Source of the DNA: Auanema rhodensis
Lineage: Eukaryota > Nematoda > Chromadorea > Rhabditida > Rhabditidae
Direction of reading: 5' to 3'
Length of the DNA stretch: 64,000 nucleotides
NCBI GenBank assembly: GCA_964057225.1
Contig: CAXKVF010000093.1
Span: 78,780 to 142,779, forward strand
Shown: positions 39,600-54,002 of the stretch, one piece after another
Layout: each line of letters starts with the position of its first letter
Numbering within the stretch: position 1 is the first letter of the stretch
Position numbers and translations under genes: made by a program
The notes under the pieces: model-generated
Databases searched by the model: none
Told to the model about the DNA's origin: nothing
Seen by the model: only the letters and a program-made list of their open reading frames with translations

Positions 39600-40282
39600 G
39601 TGCACATCACGTGTACATTTAATTAGCATAAATTAAAGTTCACGTAAATTTCAAAGTCATGGTTACCATGCACCAATATCAATAAAAATTTGTTTTTAGA
39701 CTAATATGGACATGGGGAATCTAATTTTGAAAACCGCATCTCTTTATCTTTCACGTGAAGCGAGTTACATACCAAGTGCACATCACGTGTACATTTAATT
39801 AGCATAAATTAAAGTTCACGTAAATTTCAAAGTCATGGTTACCATGAACCAATATCAATAAAAATTTGTTTTTAGACTAATATGGACATGGGGAATCTAA
39901 TTTTGAAAACCGCATCTCTTTATCTTTCACGTGAAGCGAGTTACATACCAAGTGCACATCACGTGTACATTTAATTAGCATAAATTAAAGTTCACGTAAA
40001 TTTCAAAGTCATGGTTACCATGCACCAATATCAATAAAAATTTGTTTTTAGACTAATATGGACATGGGGAATCTAATTTTGAAAACCGCATCTCTTTATC
40101 TTTCACGTGAAGCGAGTTACATACCAAGTGCACATCACGTGTACATTTAATTAGCATAAATTAAAGTTCACGTAAATTTCAAAGTCATGGTTACCATGCA
40201 CCAATATCAATAAAAATTTGTTTTTAGACTAATATGGACATGGGGAATCTAATTTTGAAAACCGCATCTCTTCATCTTTCAC

Positions 40283-40324
40283 GTGAAGCGAGTTACATAC
40301 CAAGTGAAGCGAGTTACATACCAA
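40283..40324 (+). repeat. 21-bp direct duplication, marker 17
   Basis: Second insertion of module copy 2; next marker 14 monomers on. Followed by 75A and 52C+153A. Confidence 0.97.
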
Positions 40325-42767
40325 GTGCACATCACGTGTACATTTAATTAGCATAAATTAAAGTTCACGTAAATTTCAAAGTCATGGTTACCATGAACCA
40401 ATATCAATAAAAATTTGTTTTTAGACTAATATGGACATGGGGAATCTAATTTTGAAAACCGCATCTCTTTATCTTTCACGTGAAGCGAGTTACATACCAA
40501 GTGCACATCACGTGTACATTTAATTAGCATAAATTAAAGTTCACGTAACTTTCAAAGTCATGGTTACCATGCACCAATATCAATAAAAATTTGTTTTTAG
40601 ACTAATATGGACATGGGGAATCTAATTTTGAAAACCGCATCTCTTTATCATTCACGTGAAGCGAGTTACATACCAAGTGCACATCACGTGTACATTTAAT
40701 TAGCATAAATTAAAGTTCACGTAAATTTCAAAGTCATGGTTACCATGCACCAATATCAATAAAAATTTGTTTTTAGACTAATATGGACATGGGGAATCTA
40801 ATTTTGAAAACCGCATCTCTTTATCTTTCACGTGAAGCGAGTTACATACCAAGTGCACATCACGTGTACATTTAATTAGCATAAATTAAAGTTCACGTAA
40901 ATTTGAAAGTCATGGTTACCATGAACCAATATCAATAAAAATTTGTTTTTAGACTAATATGGACATGGGGAATCTAATTTTGAAAACCGCATCTCTTTAT
41001 CTTTCACGTGAAGCGAGTTACATACCAAGTGCACATCACGTGTACATTTAATTAGCATAAATTAAAGTTCACGTAAATTTCAAAGTCATGGTTACCATGA
41101 ACCAATATCAATAAAAATTTGTTTTTAGACTAATATGGACATGGGGAATCTAATTTTGAAAACCGCATCTCTTTATCTTTCACGTGAAGCGAGTTACATA
41201 CCAAGTGCACATCACGTGTACATTTAATTAGCATAAATTAAAGTTCACGTAAATTTCAAAGTCATGGTTACCATGCACCAATATCAATAAAAATTTGTTT
41301 TTAAACTAATATGGACATGGGGAATCTAATTTTGAAAACCGCATCTCTTTATCTTTCACGTGAAGCGAGTTACATACCAAGTGCACATCACGTGTACATT
41401 TAATTAGCATAAATTAAAGTTCACGTAAATTTCAAAGTCATGGTTACCATGCACCAATATCAATAAAAATTTGTTTTTAGACTAATATGGACATGGGGAA
41501 TCTAATTTTGAAAACCGCATCTCTTTATCTTTCACGTGAAGCGAGTTACATACCAAGTGCACATCACGTGTACATTTAATTAGCATAAATTAAAGTTCAC
41601 GTAAATTTCAAAGTCATGGTTACCATGAACCAATATCAATAAAAATTTGTTTTTAGACTAATATGGACATGGGGAATCTAATTTTGAAAACCGCATCTCT
41701 TTATCTTTCACGTGAAGCGAGTTACATACTAAGTGCACATCACGTGTACATTTAATTAGCATAAATTAAAGTTCACGTAAATTTCAAAGTCATGGTTACC
41801 ATGAACCAATATCAATAAAAATTTGTTTTTAGACTAATATGGACATGGGGAATCTAATTTTGAAAACCGCATCTCTTTATCTTTCACGTGAAGCGAGTTA
41901 CATACCAAGTGCACATCACGTGTACATTTAATTAGCATAAATTAAAGTTCACGTAAATTTCAAAGTCATGGTTACCATGAACCAATATCAATAAAAATTT
42001 GTTTTTAGACTAATATGGACATGGGGAATCTAATTTTGAAAACCGCATCTCTTTATCTTTCACGTGAAGCGAGTTACATACCAAGTGCACATCACGTGTA
42101 CATTTAATTAGCATAAATTAAAGTTCACGTAAATTTCAAAGTCATGGTTACCATGCACCAATATCAATAAAAATTTGTTTTTAGACTAATATGGACATGG
42201 GGAATCTAATTTTGAAAACCGCATCTCTTTATCTTTCACGTGAAGCGAGTTACATACCAAGTGCACATCACGTGTACATTTAATTAGCATAAATTAAAGT
42301 TCACGTAAATTTCAAAGTCATGGTTACCATGCACCAATATCAATAAAAATTTGTTTTTAGACTAATATGGACATGGGGAATCTAATTTTGAAAACCGCAT
42401 CTCTTTATCTTACACGTGAAGCGAGTTACATACCAAGTGCACATCACGTGTACATTTAATTAGCATAAATTAAAGTTCACGTAAATTTCAAAGTCATGGT
42501 TACCATGCACCAATATCAATAAAAATTTGTTTTTAGACTAATATGGACATGGGGAATCTAATTTTGAAAACCGCATCTCTTTATCTTTCACGTGAAGCGA
42601 GTTACATACCAAGTGCACATCACGTGTACATTTAATTAGCATAAATTAAAGTTCACGTAAATTTCAAAGTCATGGTTACCATGCACCAATATCAATAAAA
42701 ATTTGTTTTTAGACTAATATGGACATGGGGAATCTAATTTTGAAAACCGCATCTCTTCATCTTTCAC

Positions 42768-42809
42768 GTGAAGCGAGTTACATACCAAGTGAAGCGAGTT
42801 ACATACCAA
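42768..42809 (+). repeat. 21-bp direct duplication, marker 18
   Basis: First insertion of module copy 3, +3,210 from marker 16; next marker four monomers on. Confidence 0.97.
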
Positions 42810-43492
42810 GTGCACATCACGTGTACATTTAATTAGCATAAATTAAAGTTCACGTAAATTTCAAAGTCATGGTTACCATGCACCAATATCAATAAAAATT
42901 TGTTTTTAGACTAATATGGACATGGGGAATCTAATTTTGAAAACCGCATCTCTTTATCTTTCACGTGAAGCGAGTTACATACCAAGTGCACATCACGTGT
43001 ACATTTAATTAGCATAAATTAAAGTTCACGTAAATTTCAAAGTCATGGTTACCATGAACCAATATCAATAAAAATTTGTTTTTAGACTAATATGGACATG
43101 GGGAATCTAATTTTGAAAACCGCATCTCTTTATCTTTCACGTGAAGCGAGTTACATACCAAGTGCACATCACGTGTACATTTAATTAGCATAAATTAAAG
43201 TTCACGTAAATTTCAAAGTCATGGTTACCATGCACCAATATCAATAAAAATTTGTTTTTAGACTAATATGGACATGGGGAATCTAATTTTGAAAACCGCA
43301 TCTCTTTATCTTTCACGTGAAGCGAGTTACATACCAAGTGCACATCACGTGTACATTTAATTAGCATAAATTAAAGTTCACGTAAATTTCAAAGTCATGG
43401 TTACCATGCACCAATATCAATAAAAATTTGTTTTTAGACTAATATGGACATGGGGAATCTAATTTTGAAAACCGCATCTCTTCATCTTTCAC

Positions 43493-43534
43493 GTGAAGCG
43501 AGTTACATACCAAGTGAAGCGAGTTACATACCAA
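43493..43534 (+). repeat. 21-bp direct duplication, marker 19
   Basis: Second insertion of module copy 3, +3,210 from marker 17; next marker 19 monomers on. Confidence 0.97.
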
Positions 43535-45643
43535 GTGCACATCACGTGTACATTTAATTAGCATAAATTAAAGTTCACGTAAATTTCAAAGTCATGGTTA
43601 CCATGAACCAATATCAATAAAAATTTGTTTTTAGACTAATATGGACATGGGGAATCTAATTTTGAAAACCGCATCTCTTTATCTTTCACGTGAAGCGAGT
43701 TACATACCAAGTGCACATCACGTTTACATTTAATTAGCATAAATTAAAGTTCACGTAACTTTCAAAGTCATGGTTACCATGCACCAATATCAATAAAAAT
43801 TTGTTTTTAGACTAATATGGACATGGGGAATCTAATTTTGAAAACCGCATCTCTTTATCATTCACGTGAAGCGAGTTACATACCAAGTGCACATCACGTG
43901 TACATTTAATTAGCATAAATTAAAGTTCACGTAAATTTCAAAGTCATGGTTACCATGCACCAATATCAATAAAAATTTGTTTTTAGACTAATATGGACAT
44001 GGGGAATCTAATTTTGAAAACCGCATCTCTTTATCTTTCACGTGAAGCGAGTTACATACCAAGTGCACATCACGTGTACATTTAATTAGCATAAATTAAA
44101 GTTCACGTAAATTTGAAAGTCATGGTTACCATGAACCAATATCAATAAAAATTTGTTTTTAGACTAATATGGACATGGGGAATCTAATTTTGAAAACCGC
44201 ATCTCTTTATCTTTCACGTGAAGCGAGTTACATACCAAGTGCACATCACGTGTACATTTAATTAGCATAAATTAAAGTTCACGTAAATTTCAAAGTCATG
44301 GTTACCATGAACCAATATCAATAAAAATTTGTTTTTAGACTAATATGGACATGGGGAATCTAATTTTGAAAACCGCATCTCTTTATCTTTCACGTGAAGC
44401 GAGTTACATACCAAGTGCACATCACGTGTACATTTAATTAGCATAAATTAAAGTTCACGTAAATTTCAAAGTCATGGTTACCATGCACCAATATCAATAA
44501 AAATTTGTTTTTAAACTAATATGGACATGGGGAATCTAATTTTGAAAACCGCATCTCTTTATCTTTCACGTGAAGCGAGTTACATACCAAGTGCACATCA
44601 CGTGTACATTTAATTAGCATAAATTAAAGTTCACGTAAATTTCAAAGTCATGGTTACCATGCACCAATATCAATAAAAATTTGTTTTTAGACTAATATGG
44701 ACATGGGGAATCTAATTTTGAAAACCGCATCTCTTTATCTTTCACGTGAAGCGAGTTACATACCAAGTGCACATCACGTGTACATTTAATTAGCATAAAT
44801 TAAAGTTCACGTAAATTTCAAAGTCATGGTTACCATGCACCAATATGAATAAAAATTTGTTTTTAGACTAATATGGACATGGGGAATCTAATTTTGAAAA
44901 CCGCATCTCCTTATCTTTCACGTGAAGCGAGTTACATACCAAGTGCACATCACGTGTACATTTAATTAGCATAAATTAAAGTTCACGTAAATTTCAAAGT
45001 CATGGTTACCATGCACCAATATCAATAAAAATTTGTTTTTAGACTAATATGGACATGGGGAATCTAATTTTGAAAACCGCATCTTTTTATCTTTCACGTG
45101 AAGCGAGTTACATACCAAGTGCACATCACGTGTACATTTAATTAGCATTAATTAAAGTTCACGTAAATTTCAAAGTCATGGTTACCATGAACCAATATCA
45201 ATAAAAATTTGTTTTTAGACTAATATGGACATGGGGAATCTAATTTTGAAAACCGCATCTCTTTATCTTTCACGTGAAGCGAGTTACATACCAAGTGCAC
45301 ATCACGTGTACATTTAATTAGCATAAATTAAAGTTCACGTAAATTTCAAAGTCATGGTTACCATGAACCAATATCAATAAAAATTTGTTTTTAGACTAAT
45401 ATGGACATGGGGAATCTAATTTTGAAAACCGCATCTCTTTATCTTTCACGTGAAGCGAGTTACATACCAAGTGCACATCACGTGTACATTTAATTAGCAT
45501 AAATTAAAGTTCACGTAAATTTCAAAGTCATGGTTACCATGCACCAATATCAATAAAAATTTGTTTTTAGACTAATATGGACATGGGGAATCTAATTTTG
45601 AAAACCGCATCTCTTTATCTTTCACGTGAAGCGAGTTACATAC

Positions 45644-48600
45644 CAAGTGCACATCACGTGTACATTTAATTAGCATAAATTAAAGTTCACGTAAATTTCA
45701 AAGTCATGGTTACCATGCACCAATATCAATAAAAATTTGTTTTTAAACTAATATGGACATGGGGAATCTAATTTTGAAAACCGCATCTCTTTATCTTTCA
45801 CGTGAAGCGAGTTACATACCAAGTGCACATCACGTGTACATTTAATTAGCATAAATTAAAGTTCACGTAAATTTCAAAGTCATGGTTACCATGCACCAAT
45901 ATGAATAAAAATTTGTTTTTAGACTAATATGGACATGGGGAATCTAATTTTGAAAACCGCATCTCCTTATCTTTCACGTGAAGCGAGTTACATACCAAGT
46001 GCACATCACGTGTACATTTAATTAGCATAAATTAAAGTTCACGTAAATTTCAAAGTCATGGTTACCATGCACCAATATCAATAAAAATTTGTTTTTAGAC
46101 TAATATGGACATGGGGAATCTAATTTTGAAAACCGCATCTCTTTATCTTTCACGTGAAGCGAGTTACATACCAAGTGCACATCACGTGTACATTTAATTA
46201 GCATTAATTAAAGTTCACGTAAATTTCAAAGTCATGGTTACCTTGAACCAATATCAATAAAAATTTGTTTTTAGACTAATATGGACATGGGGAATCTAAT
46301 TTTGAAAACCGCATCTCTTTATCTTTCACGTGAAGCGAGTTACATACCAAGTGCACATCACGTGTACATTTAATTAGCATAAATTAAAGTTCACGTAAAT
46401 TTCAAAGTCATGGTTACCATGAACCAATATCAATAAAAATTTGTTTTTAGACTAATATGGACATGGGGAATCTAATTTTGAAAACCGCATCTCTTTATCT
46501 TTCACGTGAAGCGAGTTACATACCAAGTGCACATCACGTGTACATTTAATTAGCATAAATTAAAGTTCACGTAAATTTCAAAGTCATGGTTACCATGCAC
46601 GAATATCAATAAAAATTTGTTTTTAGACTAATATGGACATGGGGAATCTAATTTTGAAAACCGCATCTCTTTATCTTTCACGTGAAGCGAGTTACATACC
46701 AAGTGCACATCACGTGTACATTTAATTAGCATAAATTAAAGTTCACGTAAATTTCAAAGTCATGGTTACCATGCACCAATATCAATAAAAATTTGTTTTT
46801 AGACTAATATGGACATGGGGAATCTAATTTTGAAAACCGCATCTCTTCATCTTTCACGTGAAGCGAGTTACATACCAAGTGAAGCGAGTTACATACCAAG
46901 TGCACATCACGTGTACATTTAATTAGCATAAATTAAAGTTCACGTAAATTTCAAAGTCATGGTTACCATGAACCAATATCAATAAAAATTTGTTTTTAGA
47001 CTAATATGGACATGGGGAATCTAATTTTGAAAACCGCATCTCTTTATCTTTCACGTGAAGCGAGTTACATACCAAGTGCACATCACGTGTACATTTAATT
47101 AGCATAAATTAAAGTTCACGTAACTTTCAAAGTCATGGTTACCATGCACCAATATCAATAAAAATTTGTTTTTAGACTAATATGGACATGGGGAATCTAA
47201 TTTTGAAAACCGCATCTCTTTATCATTCACGTGAAGCGAGTTACATACCAAGTGCACATCACGTGTACATTTAATTAGCATAAATTAAAGTTCACGTAAA
47301 TTTCAAAGTCATGGTTACCATGCACCAATATCAATAAAAATTTGTTTTTAGACTAATATGGACATGGGGAATCTAATTTTGAAAACCGCATCTCTTTATC
47401 TTTCACGTGAAGCGAGTTACATACCAAGTGCACATCACGTGTACATTTAATTAGCATAAATTAAAGTTCACGTAAATTTGAAAGTCATGGTTACCATGAA
47501 CCAATATCAATAAAAATTTGTTTTTAGACTAATATGGACATGGGGAATCTAATTTTGAAAACCGCATCTCTTTATCTTTCACGTGAAGCGAGTTACATAC
47601 CAAGTGCACATCACGTGTACATTTAATTAGCATAAATTAAAGTTCACGTAAATTTCAAAGTCATGGTTACCATGAACCAATATCAATAAAAATTTGTTTT
47701 TAGACTAATATGGACATGGGGAATCTAATTTTGAAAACCGCATCTCTTTATCTTTCACGTGAAGCGAGTTACATACCAAGTGCACATCACGTGTACATTT
47801 AATTAGCATAAATTAAAGTTCACGTAAATTTCAAAGTCATGGTTACCATGCACCAATATCAATAAAAATTTGTTTTTAAACTAATATGGACATGGGGAAT
47901 CTAATTTTGAAAACCGCATCTCTTTATCTTTCACGTGAAGCGAGTTACATACCAAGTGCACATCACGTGTACATTTAATTAGCATAAATTAAAGTTCACG
48001 TAAATTTCAAAGTCATGGTTACCATGCACCAATATCAATAAAAATTTGTTTTTAGACTAATATGGACATGGGGAATCTAATTTTGAAAACCGCATCTCTT
48101 TATCTTTCACGTGAAGCGAGTTACATACCAAGTGCACATCACGTGTACATTTAATTAGCATAAATTAAAGTTCACGTAAATTTCAAAGTCATGGTTACCA
48201 TGAACCAATATCAATAAAAATTTGTTTTTAGACTAATATGGACATGGGGAATCTAATTTTGAAAACCGCATCTCTTTATCTTTCACGTGAAGCGAGTTAC
48301 ATACCAAGTGCACATCACGTGTACATTTAATTAGCATAAATTAAAGTTCACGTAAATTTCAAAGTCATGGTTACCATGCACCAATATCAATAAAAATTTG
48401 TTTTTAGACTAATATGGACATGGGGAATCTAATTTTGAAAACCGCATCTCTTTATCTTTCACGTGAAGCGAGTTACATACCAAGTGCACATCACGTGTAC
48501 ATTTAATTAGCATAAATTAAAGTTCACGTAAATTTCAAAGTCATGGTTACCATGCACCAATATCAATAAAAATTTGTTTTTAAACTAATATGGACATGGG

Positions 48601-50592
48601 GAATCTAATTTTGAAAACCGCATCTCCTTATCTTTCACGTGAAGCGAGTTACATACCAAGTGCACATCACGTGTACATTTAATTAGCATAAATTAAAGTT
48701 CACGTAAATTTCAAAGTCATGGTTACCATGCACCAATATCAATAAAAATTTGTTTTTAGACTAATATGGACATGGGGAATCTAATTTTGAAAACCGCATC
48801 TTTTTATCTTTCACGTGAAGCGAGTTACATACCAAGTGCACATCACGTGTACATTTAATTAGCATTAATTAAAGTTCACGTAAATTTCAAAGTCATGGTT
48901 ACCATGAACCAATATCAATAAAAATTTGTTTTTAGACTAATATGGACATGGGGAATCTAATTTTGAAAACCGCATCTCTTTATCTTTCACGTGAAGCGAG
49001 TTACATACCAAGTGCACATCACGTGTACATTTAATTAGCATAAATTAAAGTTCACGTAAATTTCAAAGTCATGGTTACCATGAACCAATATCAATAAAAA
49101 TTTGTTTTTAGACTAATATGGACATGGGGAATCTAATTTTGAAAACCGCATCTCTTTATCTTTCACGTGAAGCGAGTTACATACCAAGTGCACATCACGT
49201 GTACATTTAATTAGCATAAATTAAAGTTCACGTAAATTTCAAAGTCATGGTTACCATGCACCAATATCAATAAAAATTTGTTTTTAGACTAATATGGACA
49301 TGGGGAATCTAATTTTGAAAACCGCATCTCTTTATCTTTCACGTGAAGCGAGTTACATACCAAGTGCACATCACGTGTACATTTAATTAGCATAAATTAA
49401 AGTTCACGTAAATTTCAAAGTCATGGTTACCATGCACCAATATCAATAAAAATTTGTTTTTAAACTAATATGGACATGGGGAATCTAATTTTGAAAACCG
49501 CATCTCTTTATCTTTCACGTGAAGCGAGTTACATACCAAGTGCACATCACGTGTACATTTAATTAGCATAAATTAAAGTTCACGTAAATTTCAAAGTCAT
49601 GGTTACCATGCACCAATATGAATAAAAATTTGTTTTTAGACTAATATGGACATGGGGAATCTAATTTTGAAAACCGCATCTCCTTATCTTTCACGTGAAG
49701 CGAGTTACATACCAAGTGCACATCACGTGTACATTTAATTAGCATAAATTAAAGTTCACGTAAATTTCAAAGTCATGGTTACCATGCACCAATATCAATA
49801 AAAATTTGTTTTTAGACTAATATGGACATGGGGAATCTAATTTTGAAAACCGCATCTCTTTATCTTTCACGTGAAGCGAGTTACATACCAAGTGCACATC
49901 ACGTGTACATTTAATTAGCATTAATTAAAGTTCACGTAAATTTCAAAGTCATGGTTACCATGAACCAATATCAATAAAAATTTGTTTTTAGACTAATATG
50001 GACATGGGGAATCTAATTTTGAAAACCGCATCTCTTTATCTTTCACGTGAAGCGAGTTACATACCAAGTGCACATCACGTGTACATTTAATTAGCATAAA
50101 TTAAAGTTCACGTAAATTTCAAAGTCATGGTTACCATGCACCAATATCAATAAAAATTTGTTTTTAGACTAATATGGACATGGGGAATCTAATTTTGACA
50201 ACCGCATCTCTTTATCTTTCACGTGAAGCGAGTTACATACTAAGTGCACATCACGTGTACATTTAATTAGCATAAATTAAAGTTCACGTAAATTTCAAAG
50301 TCATGGTTACCATGAACCAATATCAATAAAAATTTGTTTTTAGACTAATATGGACATGGGGAATCTAATTTTGAAAACCGCATCTCTTTATCTTTCACGT
50401 GAAGCGAGTTACATACCAAGTGCACATCACGTGTACATTTAATTAGCATAAATTAAAGTTCACGTAAATTTCAAAGTCATGGTTACCATGAACCAATATC
50501 AATAAAAATTTGTTTTTAGACTAATATGGACATGGGGAATCTAATATTGAAAACCGCATCTCTTTATCTTTCACGTGAAGCGAGTTACATAC
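45644..50592 (+). repeat. Long-range duplication, block a, right copy
   Basis: Counterpart of 1-4,949. It keeps the same 28-haplotype order, including the three-monomer run 103A, then 84G+147C, then canonical, at its start. Private substitutions noticed: 46,243 (A to T in the CCATG arm) and 46,601 (C to G). So few differences in almost 5 kb imply a recent copy or ongoing homogenisation. Confidence 0.93.
46858..46899 (+). repeat. 21-bp direct duplication, marker 20
   Basis: Long-range counterpart of marker 1; next marker 25 monomers on (27 in the left copy, the two-monomer indel). Confidence 0.97.
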
Positions 50593-51278
50593 CAAGTGCA
50601 CATCACGTGTACATTTAATTAGCATAAATTAAAGTTCACGTAAATTTCAAAGTCATGGTTACCATGAACCAATATCAATAAAAATTTGTTTTTAGACTAA
50701 TATGGACATGGGGAATCTAATTTTGAAAACCGCATCTCTTTATCTTTCACGTGAAGCGAGTTACATACCAAGTGCACATCACGTGTACATTTAATTAGCA
50801 TAAATTAAAGTTCACGTAAATTTCAAAGTCATGGTTACCATGCACCAATATCAATAAAAATTTGTTTTTAGACTAATATGGACATGGGGAATCTAATTTT
50901 GAAAACCGCATCTCTTTATCTTTCACGTGAAGCGAGTTACATACCAAGTGCACATCACGTGTACATTTAATTAGCATAAATTAAAGTTCACGTAAATTTC
51001 AAAGTCATGGTTACCATGCACCAATATCAATAAAAATTTGTTTTTAGACTAATATGGACATGGGGAATCTAATTTTGAAAACCGCATCTCTTTATCTTTC
51101 ACGTGAAGCGAGTTACATACCAAGTGCACATCACGTGTACATTTAATTAGCATAAATTAAAGTTCACGTAAATTTCAAAGTCATGGTTACCATGCACCAA
51201 TATCAATAAAAATTTGTTTTTAGACTAATATGGACATGGGGAATCTAATTTTGAAAACCGCATCTCTTCATCTTTCAC

Positions 51279-51320
51279 GTGAAGCGAGTTACATACCAAG
51301 TGAAGCGAGTTACATACCAA
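51279..51320 (+). repeat. 21-bp direct duplication, marker 21
   Basis: Counterpart of marker 2 at +45,291; next marker seven monomers on. Confidence 0.97.
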
Positions 51321-52531
51321 GTGCACATCACGTGTACATTTAATTAGCATAAATTAAAGTTCACGTAAATTTCAAAGTCATGGTTACCATGCACCAATAT
51401 CAATAAAAATTTGTTTTTAGACTAATATGGACATGGGGAATCTAATTTTGAAAACCGCATCTCTTTATCTTTCACGTGAAGCGAGTTACATACCAAGTGC
51501 ACATCACGTGTACATTTAATTAGCATAAATTAAAGTTCACGTAAATTTCAAAGTCATGGTTACCATGAACCAATATCAATAAAAATTTGTTTTTAGACTA
51601 ATATGGACATGGGGAATCTAATTTTGAAAACCGCATCTCTTTATCTTTCACGTGAAGCGAGTTACATACCAAGTGCACATCACGTGTACATTTAATTAGC
51701 ATTAATTAAAGTTCACGTAAATTTCAAAGTCATGGTTACCATGAACCAATATCAATAAAAATTTGTTTTTAGACTAATATGGACATGGGGAATCTAATTT
51801 TGAAAACCGCATCTCTTTATCTTTCACGTGAAGCGAGTTACATACCAAGTGCACATCACGTGTACATTTAATTAGCATAAATTAAAGTTCACGTAAATTT
51901 CAAAGTCATGGTTACCATGAACCAATATCAATAAAAATTTGTTTTTAGACTAATATGGACATGGGGAATCTAATTTTGAAAACCGCATCTCTTTATCTTT
52001 CACGTGAAGCGAGTTACATACCAAGTGCACATCACGTGTACATTTAATTAGCATAAATTAAAGTTCACGTAAATTTCAAAGTCATGGTTACCATGCACCA
52101 ATATCAATAAAAATTTGTTTTTAGACTAATATGGACATGGGGAATCTAATTTTGAAAACCGCATCTCTTTATCTTTCACGTGAAGCGAGTTACATACCAA
52201 GTGCACATCACGTGTACATTTAATTAGCATAAATTAAAGTTCACGTAAATTTCAAAGTCATGGTTACCATGCACCAATATCAATAAAAATTTGTTTTTAG
52301 ACTAATATGGACATGGGGAATCTAATTTTGAAAACCGCATCTCTTTATCTTTCACGTGAAGCGAGTTACATACCAAGTGCACATCACGTGTACATTTAAT
52401 TAGCATAAATTAAAGTTCACGTAAATTTCAAAGTCATGGTTACCATGCACCAATATCAATAAAAATTTGTTTTTAGACTAATATGGACATGGGGAATCTA
52501 ATTTTGAAAACCGCATCTCTTCATCTTTCAC

Positions 52532-52573
52532 GTGAAGCGAGTTACATACCAAGTGAAGCGAGTTACATACCAA
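52532..52573 (+). repeat. 21-bp direct duplication, marker 22
   Basis: Counterpart of marker 3; next marker eight monomers on. Followed two units later by the ACTTAT variant. Confidence 0.97.
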
Positions 52574-53960
52574 GTGCACATCACGTGTACATTTAATTAG
52601 CATAAATTAAAGTTCACGTAAATTTCAAAGTCATGGTTACCATGCACCAATATCAATAAAAATTTGTTTTTAGACTAATATGGACATGGGGAATCTAATT
52701 TTGAAAACCGCATCTCTTTATCTTTCACGTGAAGCGAGTTACATACCAAGTGCACATCACGTGTACATTTAATTAGCATAAATTAAAGTTCACGTAAATT
52801 TCAAAGTCATGGTTACCATGAACCAATATCAATAAAAATTTGTTTTTAGACTAATATGGACATGGGGAATCTAATTTTGAAAACCGCATCTCTTTATCTT
52901 TCACGTGAAGCGAGTTACATACCAAGTGCACATCACGTGTACATTTAATTAGCATTAATTAAAGTTCACGTAAATTTCAAAGTCATGGTTACCATGAACC
53001 AATATCAATAAAAATTTGTTTTTAGACTTATATGGACATGGGGAATCTAATTTTGAAAACCGCATCTCTTTATCTTTCACGTGAAGCGAGTTACATACCA
53101 AGTGCACATCAAGTGTACATTTAATTAGCATAAATTAAAGTTCACGTAAATTTCAAAGTCATGGTTACCATGAACCAATATCAATAAAAATTTGTTTTTA
53201 GACTAATATGGACATGGGGAATCTAATTTTGAAAACCGCATCTCTTTATCTTTCACGTGAAGCGAGTTACATACCAAGTGCACATCACGTGTACATTTAA
53301 TTAGCATAAATTAAAGTTCACGTAAATTTCAAAGTCATGGTTACCATGCACCAATATCAATAAAAATTTGTTTTTAGACTAATATGGACATGGGGAATCT
53401 AATTTTGAAAACCGCATCTCTTTATCTTTCACGTGAAGCGAGTTACATACCAAGTGCACATCACGTGTACATTTAATTAGCATAAATTAAAGTTCACGTA
53501 AATTTCAAAGTCATGGTTACCATGCACCAATATCAATAAAAATTTGTTTTTAGACTAATATGGACATGGGGAATCTAATTTTGAAAACCGCATCTCTTTA
53601 TCTTTCACGTGAAGCGAGTTACATACCAAGTGCACATCACGTGTACATTTAATTAGCATAAATTAAAGTTCACGTAAATTTCAAAGTCATGGTTACCATG
53701 CACCAATATCAATAAAAATTTGTTTTTAGACTAATATGGACATGGGGAATCTAATTTTGAAAACCGCATCTCTTTATCTTTCACGTGAAGCGAGTTACAT
53801 ACCAAGTGCACATCACGTGTACATTTAATTAGCATAAATTAAAGTTCACGTAAATTTCAAAGTCATGGTTACCATGCACCAATATCAATAAAAATTTGTT
53901 TTTAGACTAATATGGACATGGGGAATCTAATTTTGAAAACCGCATCTCTTCATCTTTCAC

Positions 53961-54002
53961 GTGAAGCGAGTTACATACCAAGTGAAGCGAGTTACATACC
54001 AA
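53961..54002 (+). repeat. 21-bp direct duplication, marker 23
   Basis: Counterpart of marker 4; next marker 14 monomers on. Lacks the private G of the left copy. Confidence 0.97.

Larger units (their letters stand above)
38696..40849 (+). repeat. 12-monomer module, copy 2
   Basis: Same haplotype order as copy 1, with 155A near 39,201 and insertions at 39,576 and 40,301. The match to copy 3 runs further, from 38,696 to 41,553 (offset +3,210, 2,858 bp), because the following 56G, 75A, 103A and canonical monomers are also shared. Confidence 0.88.
41906..44059 (+). repeat. 12-monomer module, copy 3
   Basis: Offset +3,210 from copy 2, with 155A near 42,411 and insertions at 42,786 and 43,511. 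Copies 2 and 3 are therefore tandem repeats of an 18-monomer period here, while copies 1 and 4 sit in the long-range duplication. A private change CACGTTTAC lies near 43,723. Confidence 0.88.
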
